Shown here: one piece after another, positions 16,089 to 23,324 of the stretch
How positions within the stretch are numbered: the first letter of the stretch is position 1
Layout: every line of letters begins with the position of its first letter
Assembly: GCA_019323235.1 (NCBI GenBank)
Contig: JAHWHN010000014.1
Coordinates: 1-32,731 of the forward strand
Length of the DNA stretch: 32,731 nt
Direction of reading: 5' to 3'
Origin: Candidatus Woesearchaeota archaeon
Lineage (GTDB): Archaea; Nanobdellota; Nanobdellia; Woesearchaeales; JABIAG01
The notes under the pieces: model-generated
Database searches by the model: none
What the model was told of the DNA's origin: nothing
What the model saw: only the letters and a program-made list of their open reading frames with translations
Made by a program: the position numbers and the translations under genes

Positions 16089-16853
16089 TTATTTTTGAAG
16101 CATTTTAATATAAATAGGAGAACGATGTTGTTCTTGAAGCATGTCAACCTTTCTTTCATTAGTTAAATGTAATAATGATAAGAAAGTGAAAATTTTATCA
16201 TCTTTTTCTTCAGAAGGCAATAAATCATTAAACTTCATTACTTCTGAATTATTATTTAAAAAATAATACTTTACATTAGAATAAACATCTCTTATTATTT
16301 GAGTAATATCTCTTGTTTTTTCAGGAACTTTAAAATTGTTTTTTTGTGGTACTGAATTAATAACTCTTCTTTCTCTAACATCTAATGCTCTTTGCAAAGC
16401 ATCAACTAAATCGAAAATAGAAACCTTTCTCTCTCTCGGTTGAGGAGTTCTAGGAATTAATTGTTGTTTCTCTCGTTTTTCTTTATCTAATTGCATTAAT
16501 TCATAATCTAAATTATCATCAAACACAAAATCTTCAAGATCTTGTAAATGATCTTCTTCTTGTGCTTTGAACATATTTTCGAAATTAGTAATATCTGTTC
16601 CTAAAAATTTATTTGACTTAATCTTCAATAAAACCGCGGCTGCTAACAAAACCTTACCAGAAATTCTAAAGTCCATTTCTTTTAATTTACTTAAAAGATC
16701 TAAGAACTTAGTAGATAATTCAGAAACATCAACATCCCAAGGATCAATTTCATTTGTTTTAACTAAATTATATATCATAGACTGCCAAGTAACTTCATCT
16801 TCATTAAATAGAATACTAAATATTTTATCATTACCATTTACAGCTTCTGTCAT
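16089..16853 (-). CDS. scpA: Segregation and condensation protein ScpA (kleisin)
   Basis: 254 aa. N-terminal SMC-neck-binding part with YNLVKTNEIDPWDVDVSELSTK and LLAAAVLLKIKSNKFLG, an acidic linker (about 85-130), and a C-terminal winged helix (FNDLLPSEEKDDKIFTFLSLLHL). It links SMC heads in condensin-like complexes. ScpB lies 3.2 kb away on the other strand; smc is not in the window. A TATA-like TTTATATATATA at about 16868-16880 (minus strand) precedes the ATG. Confidence 0.9.
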   Translation of the reverse strand: MTEAVNGNDKIFSILFNEDEVTWQSMIYNLVKTNEIDPWDVDVSELSTKFLDLLSKLKEMDFRISGKVLLAAAVLLKIKSNKFLGTDITNFENMFKAQEEDHLQDLEDFVFDDNLDYELMQLDKEKREKQQLIPRTPQPRERKVSIFDLVDALQRALDVRERRVINSVPQKNNFKVPEKTRDITQIIRDVYSNVKYYFLNNNSEVMKFNDLLPSEEKDDKIFTFLSLLHLTNERKVDMLQEQHRSPIYIKMLQK

Positions 16854-16959
16854 AACTAAAAAGTTAAAGAATATATATATAAAGTTATTGCAATTATAAA
16901 AAAAATATACTCTTAAAGATAGTAAGTTTTTTAAAAGAATTATGTATTCATAAGTAAAA

Positions 16960-16967
16960 TTTAAAAA
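16960..16967 (+). promoter_or_regulatory. TATA box of tRNA cluster
   Basis: TTTAAAAA followed by CC, about 20-25 nt upstream of the tRNA-Ile 5' end. Confidence 0.4.
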
Positions 16968-16984
16968 CCAGAGTAAAATACACT

Positions 16985-17087
16985 GGGACTGTAGCTCAGT
17001 CTGGTTAGAGCGCTGGTCTTATATGGCCAACCATCTGAGTTGTCTTAGGACAGCCAGAGGTCGGGGGTTCAAATCCCCTCAGTCCCA
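16985..17087 (+). tRNA. tRNA-Ile (anticodon UAU) with 28-nt intron
   Basis: Acceptor GGGACTG pairs with CAGTCCC, D-arm GCTC/GAGC, anticodon stem CTGGT/GCCAG, T-arm GGGGG-TTCAAAT-CCCCT, discriminator A at 17087. The loop reads C-T-TAT-A before the intron, so the anticodon is TAT (17020-17022). The intron (17024-17051) is after position 37; a bulge-helix-bulge forms with the 4-bp helix CTTA/TAGG, bulges TAT and ACA, and inner helix GGCCAAC/GTTGTCT. CCA is not encoded. UAU reads AUA directly, unlike the modified CAU tRNA most archaea use. Confidence 0.92.
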
Positions 17088-17093
17088 CTCACC

Positions 17094-17165
17094 GCGAGAG
17101 TAGTATAGTGGTTAGTATACGACGTTGCCAACGTTGTGACCCGGGTTCGAGCCCCGGCTCTCGCA
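17094..17165 (+). tRNA. tRNA-Gly (anticodon GCC)
   Basis: Acceptor GCGAGAG/CTCTCGC, D-arm GTAT/GTAT with G-T and A-T pairs, anticodon arm CGACG-TTGCCAA-CGTTG (anticodon 17127-17129), T-arm with GTTCGAG, discriminator A. No intron and no encoded CCA. Six nt after tRNA-Ile, so cotranscribed. Confidence 0.95.
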
Positions 17166-17216
17166 TTCTTATTCAAGAATAAGATTGGCTTAACCAGACA
17201 AGCTTTTTATTTTAAA

Positions 17217-17522
17217 ATGTATAAAAAATTTAATTCAATAAGTGAAATTTCTAACAATGCAATTATCTTCAAACATAGTAATGCCTGTCCTACCTCATTC
17301 AGAGCAAAAGAAGAAGTTGATAAAATTGCTAAAAATAATGATGTTAACATAATCATAGTACAAGAGAATAGAAAATTATCTAATGAAATTGAAGAACATT
17401 ATAAAATAAAACACGAAAGCCCTCAAATAATAATTATAAAATCAGGAAAAGTAATTGGAAAATTAAATCATTTTGATATCAAAGAAGAAGAAATAAACAA
17501 GATTTTAACCAAATCTGACTAG
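17217..17522 (+). CDS. YtxJ-like thioredoxin-fold protein
   Basis: 101 aa. IFKHSNACPTSFRAKEEVDK and the C-terminal HESPQIIIIKSGKVIGKLNHFDI match the YtxJ/DUF2847 family, with a single active cysteine C24 in CPTS. In Bacillus this family is linked to the bacillithiol redox system; whether a low-molecular-weight thiol exists here is unknown. The frame is open back into tRNA-Gly, but ATG at 17217 is the first outside the tRNA and gives the family N-terminus. Likely acquired from bacteria. Confidence 0.82.
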   Translation: MYKKFNSISEISNNAIIFKHSNACPTSFRAKEEVDKIAKNNDVNIIIVQENRKLSNEIEEHYKIKHESPQIIIIKSGKVIGKLNHFDIKEEEINKILTKSD

Positions 17523-17540
17523 AAAATAAAATAATAAAAA

Positions 17541-17551
17541 CCTTTATAAAT
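17541..17551 (+). promoter_or_regulatory. BRE/TATA promoter of tRNA-Val
   Basis: CCTTTATAAAT, centred about 31 nt upstream of the tRNA-Val 5' end. Confidence 0.5.
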
Positions 17552-17577
17552 AGGATAAATTCCCTTTAAACAAAAGC

Positions 17578-17653
17578 GGGCCCATGGTCTAGTGGCTATG
17601 ACACCGCCCTTACAAGGCGTTGATCCCCGGTTCGAGTCCGGGTGGGCCCACCA
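17578..17653 (+). tRNA. tRNA-Val (anticodon UAC)
   Basis: Acceptor GGGCCCA/TGGGCCC, anticodon loop CTTACAA (anticodon 17611-17613), T-arm CCCGG-TTCGAGT-CCGGG, discriminator A at 17650 followed by an encoded CCA. It is the only one of the five tRNAs here with CCA in the gene, which could be chance. The first anticodon-stem pair (C27-T43) and one D-stem pair are mismatched. Confidence 0.94.
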
Positions 17654-17682
17654 CATTAAAACTCGAAATGGACTTAAAACAT

Positions 17683-17757
17683 GCCCTGGTGGTGTAGTCC
17701 GGCCAATCATCTCGGATTTTCGATCCGAGGACTCGGGTTCAAATCCCGGCTAGGGCA
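17683..17757 (+). tRNA. tRNA-Glu (anticodon UUC)
   Basis: Acceptor GCCCTGG/CTAGGGC with a G-T pair, the D-arm GTGTAGTCCGGCCAATCAT typical of archaeal tRNA-Glu, anticodon arm TCGGA-TTTTCGA-TCCGA (anticodon 17719-17721), T-loop TTCAAAT, discriminator A. No intron, no encoded CCA. Confidence 0.95.
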
Positions 17758-17786
17758 TTTATGCTTATTAGGAAAAATAAAACAAA

Positions 17787-17888
17787 ATGAAAAGAAGTTC
17801 ACGAAGATGGAAAAAGAAAGGCCAGATGAGATGGAAATGGCAAAGAAAAAAGATGAAAAAAGAGAGAAAGAAAAGAAAAATGAGATAA
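17787..17888 (+). CDS. rpl41e: Large ribosomal subunit protein eL41
   Basis: 33 codons plus TAA. The peptide starts MKRSSRRWKKKGQ and continues MRWKWQRKKMKKERKKRKMR, the single basic helix of eL41 (compare the MRxKW...KKRxRR...RRKMR pattern of eukaryotic eL41 and the longer N-terminus known in Thermococcales). Half the residues are Lys/Arg. An internal ATG at 17826 would give a 20-residue form; the longer start keeps the archaeal N-extension. It sits 30 nt after tRNA-Glu, and overlapping frames here hide it. eL41 lies at the subunit interface of the ribosome and is patchily present in archaea. Confidence 0.8.
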   Translation: MKRSSRRWKKKGQMRWKWQRKKMKKERKKRKMR

Positions 17889-18035
17889 ACTCATTTAATT
17901 TTTTAATTTTTTTATACAAATTCTACATTAAACAAAATATTGAAAACCAATCATCTAATTATATTAGAATTAATTAGATTCTCATTTCTAAATTATTTAA
18001 TAAAATATTAATCAAAATATAAATTAAAAAAGAAG
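17889..18035. other. Intergenic region, no gene seen
   Basis: AT-rich spacer between the eL41 gene and the 3' end of the minus-strand tRNA-Leu. It contains runs of T and A (for example 17898-17912) that could end transcripts from both sides. I see no gene or repeat in it. Confidence 0.4.
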
Positions 18036-18173
18036 TGCGGCGCACAGGGCTCGAACCTGCGTAGGCACTAAGCCAATAGATGGCTCATAGGGAACATATC
18101 ATTGGTTTCTTTTGAAAACCTCATTATTCAAATAACTTGAGTCTACCCCGTTTGACCACTCCGGCAACGCCGC
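18036..18173 (-). tRNA. tRNA-Leu (anticodon CAA) with 54-nt intron
   Basis: Acceptor GCGGCGT/GCGCCGC, class II long variable arm with GGC/GCC stem, T-arm GCAGG-TTCGAGC-CCTGT, discriminator A. Anticodon stem GTAGA/TCTAT; loop C-T-CAA-G then the intron (18135 down to 18082) before position 38. A bulge-helix-bulge forms with central helix CTCA/TGAG, bulges AGT and CCA. CCA is not encoded. Opposite strand to the other four tRNAs. Confidence 0.92.
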
Positions 18174-18231
18174 ATTAATATTAAATGATTCAATACTAAT
18201 AAAAATTCAGAATAAGAATTCATTTAAAAAG

Positions 18232-18588
18232 TTATCTTTTCATTAAATTTAATTTTTCTTCTAATTGATTTAATTCACTTTCAAAATCAGATAAATCTTT
18301 TGGCTCTTCGATTGATTTCTTCTTAACCACTTTCTTAACAACTTTTTTAGGTTCAACAGTTTCAGAAATTTTTGTTGTTGGAAAAATTCTTTTTAATTTA
18401 ATCATTAATTTTTTCAATTCTTCAACTTCAGCATTATACTCTTCAATTAAAGAAAACTTTTCAATTCTAATTTCCTTAATTTCTTCAAAAACTCTTAAAT
18501 TATTAATTACTTCTTTAGAAGTTTCTAATATGTTTCTTCTAATCTCAACAGGATTACTAATTCCAACATAATTGTCTTCATTACTCAT
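18232..18588 (-). CDS. Coiled-coil protein C of unknown operon
   Basis: 118 aa from ATG 18588 (a TTG start 18 nt upstream is unlikely). N-terminal NPVEIRRNILETSKEVINNL leads into a long predicted coiled coil (about 15-75), then a basic Lys/Val/Pro linker (KKVVKKVVKKKS) and a short C-terminal helix (FESELNQLEEKLNLMKR). No catalytic motif. Third gene of the operon, starting one nt after the preceding stop. I recall similar proteins only as hypothetical in DPANN genomes. Confidence 0.65.
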   Translation of the reverse strand: MSNEDNYVGISNPVEIRRNILETSKEVINNLRVFEEIKEIRIEKFSLIEEYNAEVEELKKLMIKLKRIFPTTKISETVEPKKVVKKVVKKKSIEEPKDLSDFESELNQLEEKLNLMKR

Positions 18589-18589
18589 T

Positions 18590-18823
18590 TTAATTATCAG
18601 GTTCAAATAAACTATTATTTAAGTTATTCAATTTGTTTTCAATATCTAAAATATTGCTTCTCCATTGATTGATTTTTTCATCTTCTTTTCTCTTTAAATC
18701 ATCAATTTTTACTAATACTTCTTTTGCTTTTTCTACTTTATCTCTTACAATATTCATTAGATCAAGTACATCTTCATACTTATCAATTTTTATAAAAACA
18801 GGCATCTTATCCATTTCATTCAC
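18590..18823 (-). CDS. Coiled-coil protein B of unknown operon
   Basis: 77 aa, almost entirely helical. The start MNEMDKMPVFIKIDKYEDVL is followed by heptad-like repeats to residue 70 (KAKEVLVKIDDLKRKEDEKI). The motif F-I-x-I-D-K-x-x-Y-x-x-V-L is echoed in the C-terminal part of protein A. ATG overlaps protein A's stop by 4 nt. Probable structural subunit of a complex with A and C; function unknown. Confidence 0.65.
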   Translation of the reverse strand: MNEMDKMPVFIKIDKYEDVLDLMNIVRDKVEKAKEVLVKIDDLKRKEDEKINQWRSNILDIENKLNNLNNSLFEPDN

Positions 18824-19386
18824 TCTCCAAATAATGTTTTATCAACATAAACTAACTTTCTTTGAACATCTTCCATACTATCACTAAATTCAGTATAGCT
18901 AATATCTTCTTTTGTTTTAATATCAATTAATTCCGGTTCTAAATCTTTTGAATCCTTAATTAAAGAAGATATATTTTTTAATTCATCTAGAATATGAGAA
19001 TAATTTGATTTTTCTAAAAATAAAAAGTCTTTATGACCTTCTCTATCATCTTTTACATAATGATATTTTTTAAAACTAACTTCAGAAGGGATACTCAAAT
19101 ATTGTGGCCTTTCCATTTTCATGTTTTCTTGACTTGATGATGATTCCATACCTAATTTACTATCCATTTCGGATTGTGAAGTTGGTTGAAAATCAGATTC
19201 TAAACCACCCATATCTGGGAAAGGATTTGATTCAAAACTTTCATTAGGCATATTTTGGTTTAAATCTCTTCCAGAAATTCTAGGAATTTCAATCGGTTCT
19301 GGCATAGGCAAACCTGGTCCATCTGGATTAGGTGGAATTGGTAAGTTTTCAGGCAAATCCGTTTTTTTCTTTTTAAATCCCCACAT
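18820..19386 (-). CDS. Protein A of unknown operon: Pro-rich linker plus helical domain
   Basis: 188 aa from ATG 19386 (MWGFKKKKTDLPENLPIPPN); a GTG at 19395 is less likely. The aromatic/basic N-terminus could touch membrane or RNA. Residues about 10-95 are Pro/Ser/Met/Gln-rich and disordered-looking; residues 95-188 form a compact domain with FLFLEKSNYSHILDELKNIS, matching the motif of protein B, and ending YVDKTLFGE. First gene of the A-B-C operon, divergent from the ScpB-linked gene at 19498. Confidence 0.65.
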   Translation of the reverse strand: MWGFKKKKTDLPENLPIPPNPDGPGLPMPEPIEIPRISGRDLNQNMPNESFESNPFPDMGGLESDFQPTSQSEMDSKLGMESSSSQENMKMERPQYLSIPSEVSFKKYHYVKDDREGHKDFLFLEKSNYSHILDELKNISSLIKDSKDLEPELIDIKTKEDISYTEFSDSMEDVQRKLVYVDKTLFGE

Positions 19387-19465
19387 ATCTATCACAAATA
19401 AGAAAATAGTGGTTACCCCTTATTAAGTTTTATTTACACTCCACAATAGTAAATGAAATTAAAAA

Positions 19466-19475
19466 CCTTTTAAAA
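19466..19475 (+). promoter_or_regulatory. BRE/TATA promoter of the 19498 gene-scpB pair
   Basis: CCTTTTAAAA, centred 27 nt upstream of the ATG at 19498, implying a leaderless mRNA. Confidence 0.5.
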
Positions 19476-19497
19476 TAAGAAGAAAAACTAACCTATT

Positions 19498-20025
19498 ATG
19501 GATAAGATAAAAGCAAAAATAATCTTGGAAATTGCAGGATACCCTGAGAAACATGTAGAAGAAACTATGAAGAAAGTCATAGAAAAAATAGAAACAACAG
19601 ATAAATATACTTTAGAAGATAAAGAAATATTTCCTGTTGAAGAAAAAGATGAAACTTTTGCAACTTTTTCTGAATTAACTATTACTTTTGAAAACATAGT
19701 TGATGTTTATGAGTTTTGCTTTAACTTTATGCCATCTTCAATAGACATAATAGAACCAGAAGATAGCATTACAATAAAACCCGATGAGTTTAACAATGGA
19801 ATTAATGATCTTATTGCTACAATACATCATCAAGATATGTTCTTAAAAAATAGTAATGCTAATCTAAAAAAAATAAACGATAATTTAAATAAACTATTAC
19901 TTAATTTTGTTGCCTACCTTCATAAAGATGGAAAAACAATTCCAGAAATGCAAAGATTTATAGGTATAAGTGAAGAAAGAATTAAAGAGTTTATAAAAAC
20001 GTTTAAAAAAAATGACAAACAATGA
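19498..20025 (+). CDS. Conserved hypothetical protein, scpB partner
   Basis: 175 aa. The N-terminal half looks like an alpha/beta domain (KIKAKIILEIAGYPEKHVEE, then FSELTITFENIVDVYEFCFN and SIDIIEPEDSITI); the C-terminal half is helical and ends with an HTH-like segment (GKTIPEMQRFIGISEERIKE). I recall similar proteins across archaea without a known function. The stop lies 14 nt inside scpB, so the two are cotranscribed and probably work together, perhaps in chromosome organisation (inference). Confidence 0.7.
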   Translation: MDKIKAKIILEIAGYPEKHVEETMKKVIEKIETTDKYTLEDKEIFPVEEKDETFATFSELTITFENIVDVYEFCFNFMPSSIDIIEPEDSITIKPDEFNNGINDLIATIHHQDMFLKNSNANLKKINDNLNKLLLNFVAYLHKDGKTIPEMQRFIGISEERIKEFIKTFKKNDKQ

Positions 20026-20623
20026 TTTATTGAGGCTCGAAGCATTACTTTTTGCTTATGGGAAATATGTAGAAGAAGAAGAATTAAGTAAAATTCTTAA
20101 TATTAAAGATTTAAATTCGGCATTAAAAAAACTTCAAGATAAATACAATACATTAGAAACAGCAATTAAATTAGTTCAAAATAAAACTTCTTGGAAATTA
20201 ACAGTAAAGGATGAATATTTAGATTTAGTAAAAAATATTGTTACAAAAACAGAATTAGATAGGCCAACTATGGAAACTTTAGCAGTAATTGCTTTCAAAA
20301 ATCCAATTTTGCAAACAGAAGTAATTAAAGCAAGAGGCAGTGGTGCTTATGAATATATTAAAAATTTACTAGAAACTGGATATATCACAAAAGAAAAATC
20401 AGGTAGAAGTTTCAAATTAAGATTAACTCAAAAATTCTTTGATTATTTTGACTTACCTGAAGATAAAGTAAAAGAGTTTTTTTCTCAATATGAAGAGGTT
20501 GATAAAAACTTAAAAGAAAAGGAAAAAATCAACGAAAATCTGAAAAAAGAACTTGAAAAACAAGAAGAAATTAAAAAACAATTAAAAGAAAATCAACAAT
20601 TAAGTAATTATTCTGAGGAGTAA
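20012..20623 (+). CDS. scpB: Segregation and condensation protein ScpB
   Basis: 203 aa. Two winged-helix domains: RLEALLFAYGKYVEEEELSKIL at the start and RPTMETLAVIAFKNPILQTEVIKARGSGAYEYIKNLLETGYI in the second, both ScpB signatures (the TLAVIAYxQPI...IRG pattern). A Lys/Glu-rich tail follows (165-203). ScpB dimers stabilise ScpA-SMC. Overlaps the preceding gene by 14 nt; gyrA follows on the same strand with its own promoter. Confidence 0.93.
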   Translation: MTNNDLLRLEALLFAYGKYVEEEELSKILNIKDLNSALKKLQDKYNTLETAIKLVQNKTSWKLTVKDEYLDLVKNIVTKTELDRPTMETLAVIAFKNPILQTEVIKARGSGAYEYIKNLLETGYITKEKSGRSFKLRLTQKFFDYFDLPEDKVKEFFSQYEEVDKNLKEKEKINENLKKELEKQEEIKKQLKENQQLSNYSEE

Positions 20624-20630
20624 CCATAAT

Positions 20631-20640
20631 ACTTATAAAT
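20631..20640 (+). promoter_or_regulatory. TATA box of gyrA
   Basis: ACTTATAAAT, centred 26 nt upstream of the gyrA ATG at 20662; leaderless mRNA expected. Confidence 0.5.
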
Positions 20641-20661
20641 TGATGTTTTTTTGTTATTAAA

Positions 20662-23301
20662 ATGGATGGGGAGAACGTTAATAATCAAACTGAGAAACGA
20701 GGAATTATTTCTCAAAATGTAATAGAAGATGAGATGAAACAATCTTATCTTGCTTATTCTATGAGTGTTATCGTAGGTAGAGCTTTACCTGATGTAAAAG
20801 ATGGTTTAAAACCAGTCCATAGAAGAATTCTTTATGCTATGAACAGCATGGGTATGTTTCACAATAAACCTTCTAAAAAATCCGCAAGAATTGTTGGAGA
20901 AGTAATAGGTAAATATCATCCACACGGAGATACTGCTGTTTATGACACAATGGTTAGAATGGCTCAAGATTTCTCTTTAAGATATCCTTTAATTAACGGT
21001 CAAGGTAACTTTGGTAGTGTTGATGGAGATAGAGCAGCAGCTATGAGGTATACTGAAGCAAAACTAAATAAAATTGCTGAAGAAATGTTAAAAGATTTGG
21101 ATAAAGAAACTGTTGAATTCGTACCAAACTTCGATGAAGAATTGACAGAACCAGCATACTTGCCTTGTAAAATTCCTAATTTATTAGTAAATGGTAGTTC
21201 AGGTATTGCTGTTGGTATGGCAACTAACATCCCACCTTACAATCTAACTGAAGTTTGTGAAGGTATGATTAAATTAATTGAAAGTGAAGGATGTTCTGAT
21301 GAAGAACTTAATGAGATTATCAAAGGTCCAGATTTCCCTACAGGTGGAATTATTGTTGGAAAAGGCGGTATTAGAAGTGCTTTCAGAACAGGAAGAGGGA
21401 AAGCTGTAATAAGATCAAAATTACATACTGAAGAAAAAAACAATAAGAAACAATTAATTGTTGATGAAATTCCATATATGGTTAACAAATCTAATTTACT
21501 TATTCAAATAGCAGACTGTGTTAAAGATAAAAGAATTGAAGGTATAACTGGCTTAAGAGATGAATCCGATAGAGATGGAATGAGAATAGTTATAGAATTA
21601 AAACAAGGTGCTAATGAAGAAGTTGTTAAAAATCAATTATTCAAATATACAAGACTTCAAGATACTTTTGGAATAATTATGCTTTGCTTAGTTAATTATG
21701 AACCAAAAATTTTAGGAATTAGAGATTTATTAAACCAATTCATAAATCATAGATTTGATGTAGTAACTAGAAGAACTATATACGAATTAAAAGTTGCTCA
21801 AGAAAAAGAACACATTCTAAAAGGTTTAACTATTGCTTTAGACAATATTGATGAGGTTATTAGAAAGATTAAAGCTTCTAAAACAACAACTGAAGCTTCA
21901 GAAATGCTTCAAAATGATTATTCATTATCTGATAAACAAGCAAAAGCAATTTTAGAAATGAGACTACAAAAATTAAGCTCATTAGAACAACAAAAAATAA
22001 GAACAGAGATGGATGAATTGGTTAGAACTATTTCTAGATTAAAGGAAATTTTAGAAAGTAAAGAAGAAATTTACTCAATCATTAAAGAAGAAACTCGAGA
22101 AATTATTGAGAAATATGGAGATTCTAGAAAAACTCAAATTATTGATGCCGATGATTTTGATGTTGAAGATGAAGATTTAATCAAAGAAGAAGACATGGTT
22201 GTAACTTTAACTCATGAAGGATATATTAAAAGATTACCTATTGATACTTATAAAAATCAAAATAGAGGCGGAAAAGGAGTTATTGCTACAAAAACAAAAG
22301 ATGAGGACTTTGTAGAAGAAATCTTTGTTTCATCAACACACTCATATTTACTAATCTTTACAGACAAAGGAAAAGTATATTGGAAAAAGGTTTATACAAT
22401 TCCTGAAGCTTCAAGAACTGCAAAAGGAATTCCTATTGTAAATTTAATCAGAAAAGAAAAAGATGAAAAGGTTACTGCAGTTATTCCAGTGAGAGAATTT
22501 GAAGAAGGAAAATTCTTAATGTTTGCAACTAAGAATGGTACAATTAAAAGAACTAGTCTTGATAATTACTCAAATCCAAGAAATGGTGGAATCATCGCAC
22601 TTGGTTTAGAAGAAGGGGATGAATTAATTAATGTTGCTTTAACAAGCGGTAATGATCAAATAATGATTGCTACAAAAGATGGAAGAGCTGTTAAATTTAA
22701 TGAAACTGATGCTAGAGAAATGGGAAGAAATGCAAAAGGTGTTAGAGGAATTAAAATAAGAAAGTCTGAAGTTGTAGGAATGGTTATTGCTAATGATGAA
22801 GATACTTTATTGACTATTACAAACAAAGGATATGGAAAGAAAACTCCAATCTCTGATTATAGATTAATTAACAGAGGTGGTTCTGGAGTTAGAAATATTA
22901 AATGTACTGAAAAGAATGGCGAAGTTGTTTCAATTAAAACAATTGAAGGTAATGAAGATCTTATCTTAATTTCAAGAAATGGTATTGCTATTAGAACATC
23001 ATCCTCAAACATATCAACAATTGGAAGAAATACTCAAGGAGTTAGAGTAATGAAAATGTCTGAAGATGACAAAGTTGTTGCTGTGGCAAAATATGCAAAT
23101 GAAGAAGAAACAGAAATAAAATCAAATTCTCAAGACAATAATAAGACAGAAGAACCTGTTGATACTGAAGATATTTATTCTGATGAACAAAGAGAAGAAC
23201 AAGTAGAGTCAGGAGAGATTTCTGCAGAAGAAGAAAGTATCGTTGAAGGTTTTGAAGATGATGAAGATAAGTCTTTTGAAACTGAAGACAAAGATTATTA
23301 A
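20662..23301 (+). CDS. gyrA: DNA gyrase subunit A
   Basis: 879 aa. N-terminal breakage-reunion domain with [33 protein letters not shown], and the catalytic tyrosine Y130 next to R129 in [10 protein letters not shown]. The GyrA box QNRGGKG (533-539) in the beta-pinwheel marks a true gyrase able to wrap DNA, rather than topoisomerase IV. The last about 70 residues are an acidic tail, and residues 837-875 match the acidic region of FtsY. gyrB is not in the window. Gyrase in archaea derives from bacteria by old transfer; codon use here is like its neighbours. Confidence 0.96.
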   Translation: MDGENVNNQTEKRGIISQNVIEDEMKQSYLAYSMSVIVGRALPDVKDGLKPVHRRILYAMNSMGMFHNKPSKKSARIVGEVIGKYHPHGDTAVYDTMVRMAQDFSLRYPLINGQGNFGSVDGDRAAAMRYTEAKLNKIAEEMLKDLDKETVEFVPNFDEELTEPAYLPCKIPNLLVNGSSGIAVGMATNIPPYNLTEVCEGMIKLIESEGCSDEELNEIIKGPDFPTGGIIVGKGGIRSAFRTGRGKAVIRSKLHTEEKNNKKQLIVDEIPYMVNKSNLLIQIADCVKDKRIEGITGLRDESDRDGMRIVIELKQGANEEVVKNQLFKYTRLQDTFGIIMLCLVNYEPKILGIRDLLNQFINHRFDVVTRRTIYELKVAQEKEHILKGLTIALDNIDEVIRKIKASKTTTEASEMLQNDYSLSDKQAKAILEMRLQKLSSLEQQKIRTEMDELVRTISRLKEILESKEEIYSIIKEETREIIEKYGDSRKTQIIDADDFDVEDEDLIKEEDMVVTLTHEGYIKRLPIDTYKNQNRGGKGVIATKTKDEDFVEEIFVSSTHSYLLIFTDKGKVYWKKVYTIPEASRTAKGIPIVNLIRKEKDEKVTAVIPVREFEEGKFLMFATKNGTIKRTSLDNYSNPRNGGIIALGLEEGDELINVALTSGNDQIMIATKDGRAVKFNETDAREMGRNAKGVRGIKIRKSEVVGMVIANDEDTLLTITNKGYGKKTPISDYRLINRGGSGVRNIKCTEKNGEVVSIKTIEGNEDLILISRNGIAIRTSSSNISTIGRNTQGVRVMKMSEDDKVVAVAKYANEEETEIKSNSQDNNKTEEPVDTEDIYSDEQREEQVESGEISAEEESIVEGFEDDEDKSFETEDKDY

Positions 23302-23324
23302 TATCTTAAAATTTTAAATTAAAA

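Noticed and set aside
17519..17919. ORFs running through tRNA-Val and tRNA-Glu on both strands
   Set aside because: They consist largely of tRNA sequence read as protein.
17807..17977. 56-codon Lys/Glu-rich frame overlapping the eL41 gene
   Set aside because: Low-complexity shadow of the purine-rich eL41 coding strand; no family likeness, whereas the other frame matches eL41.
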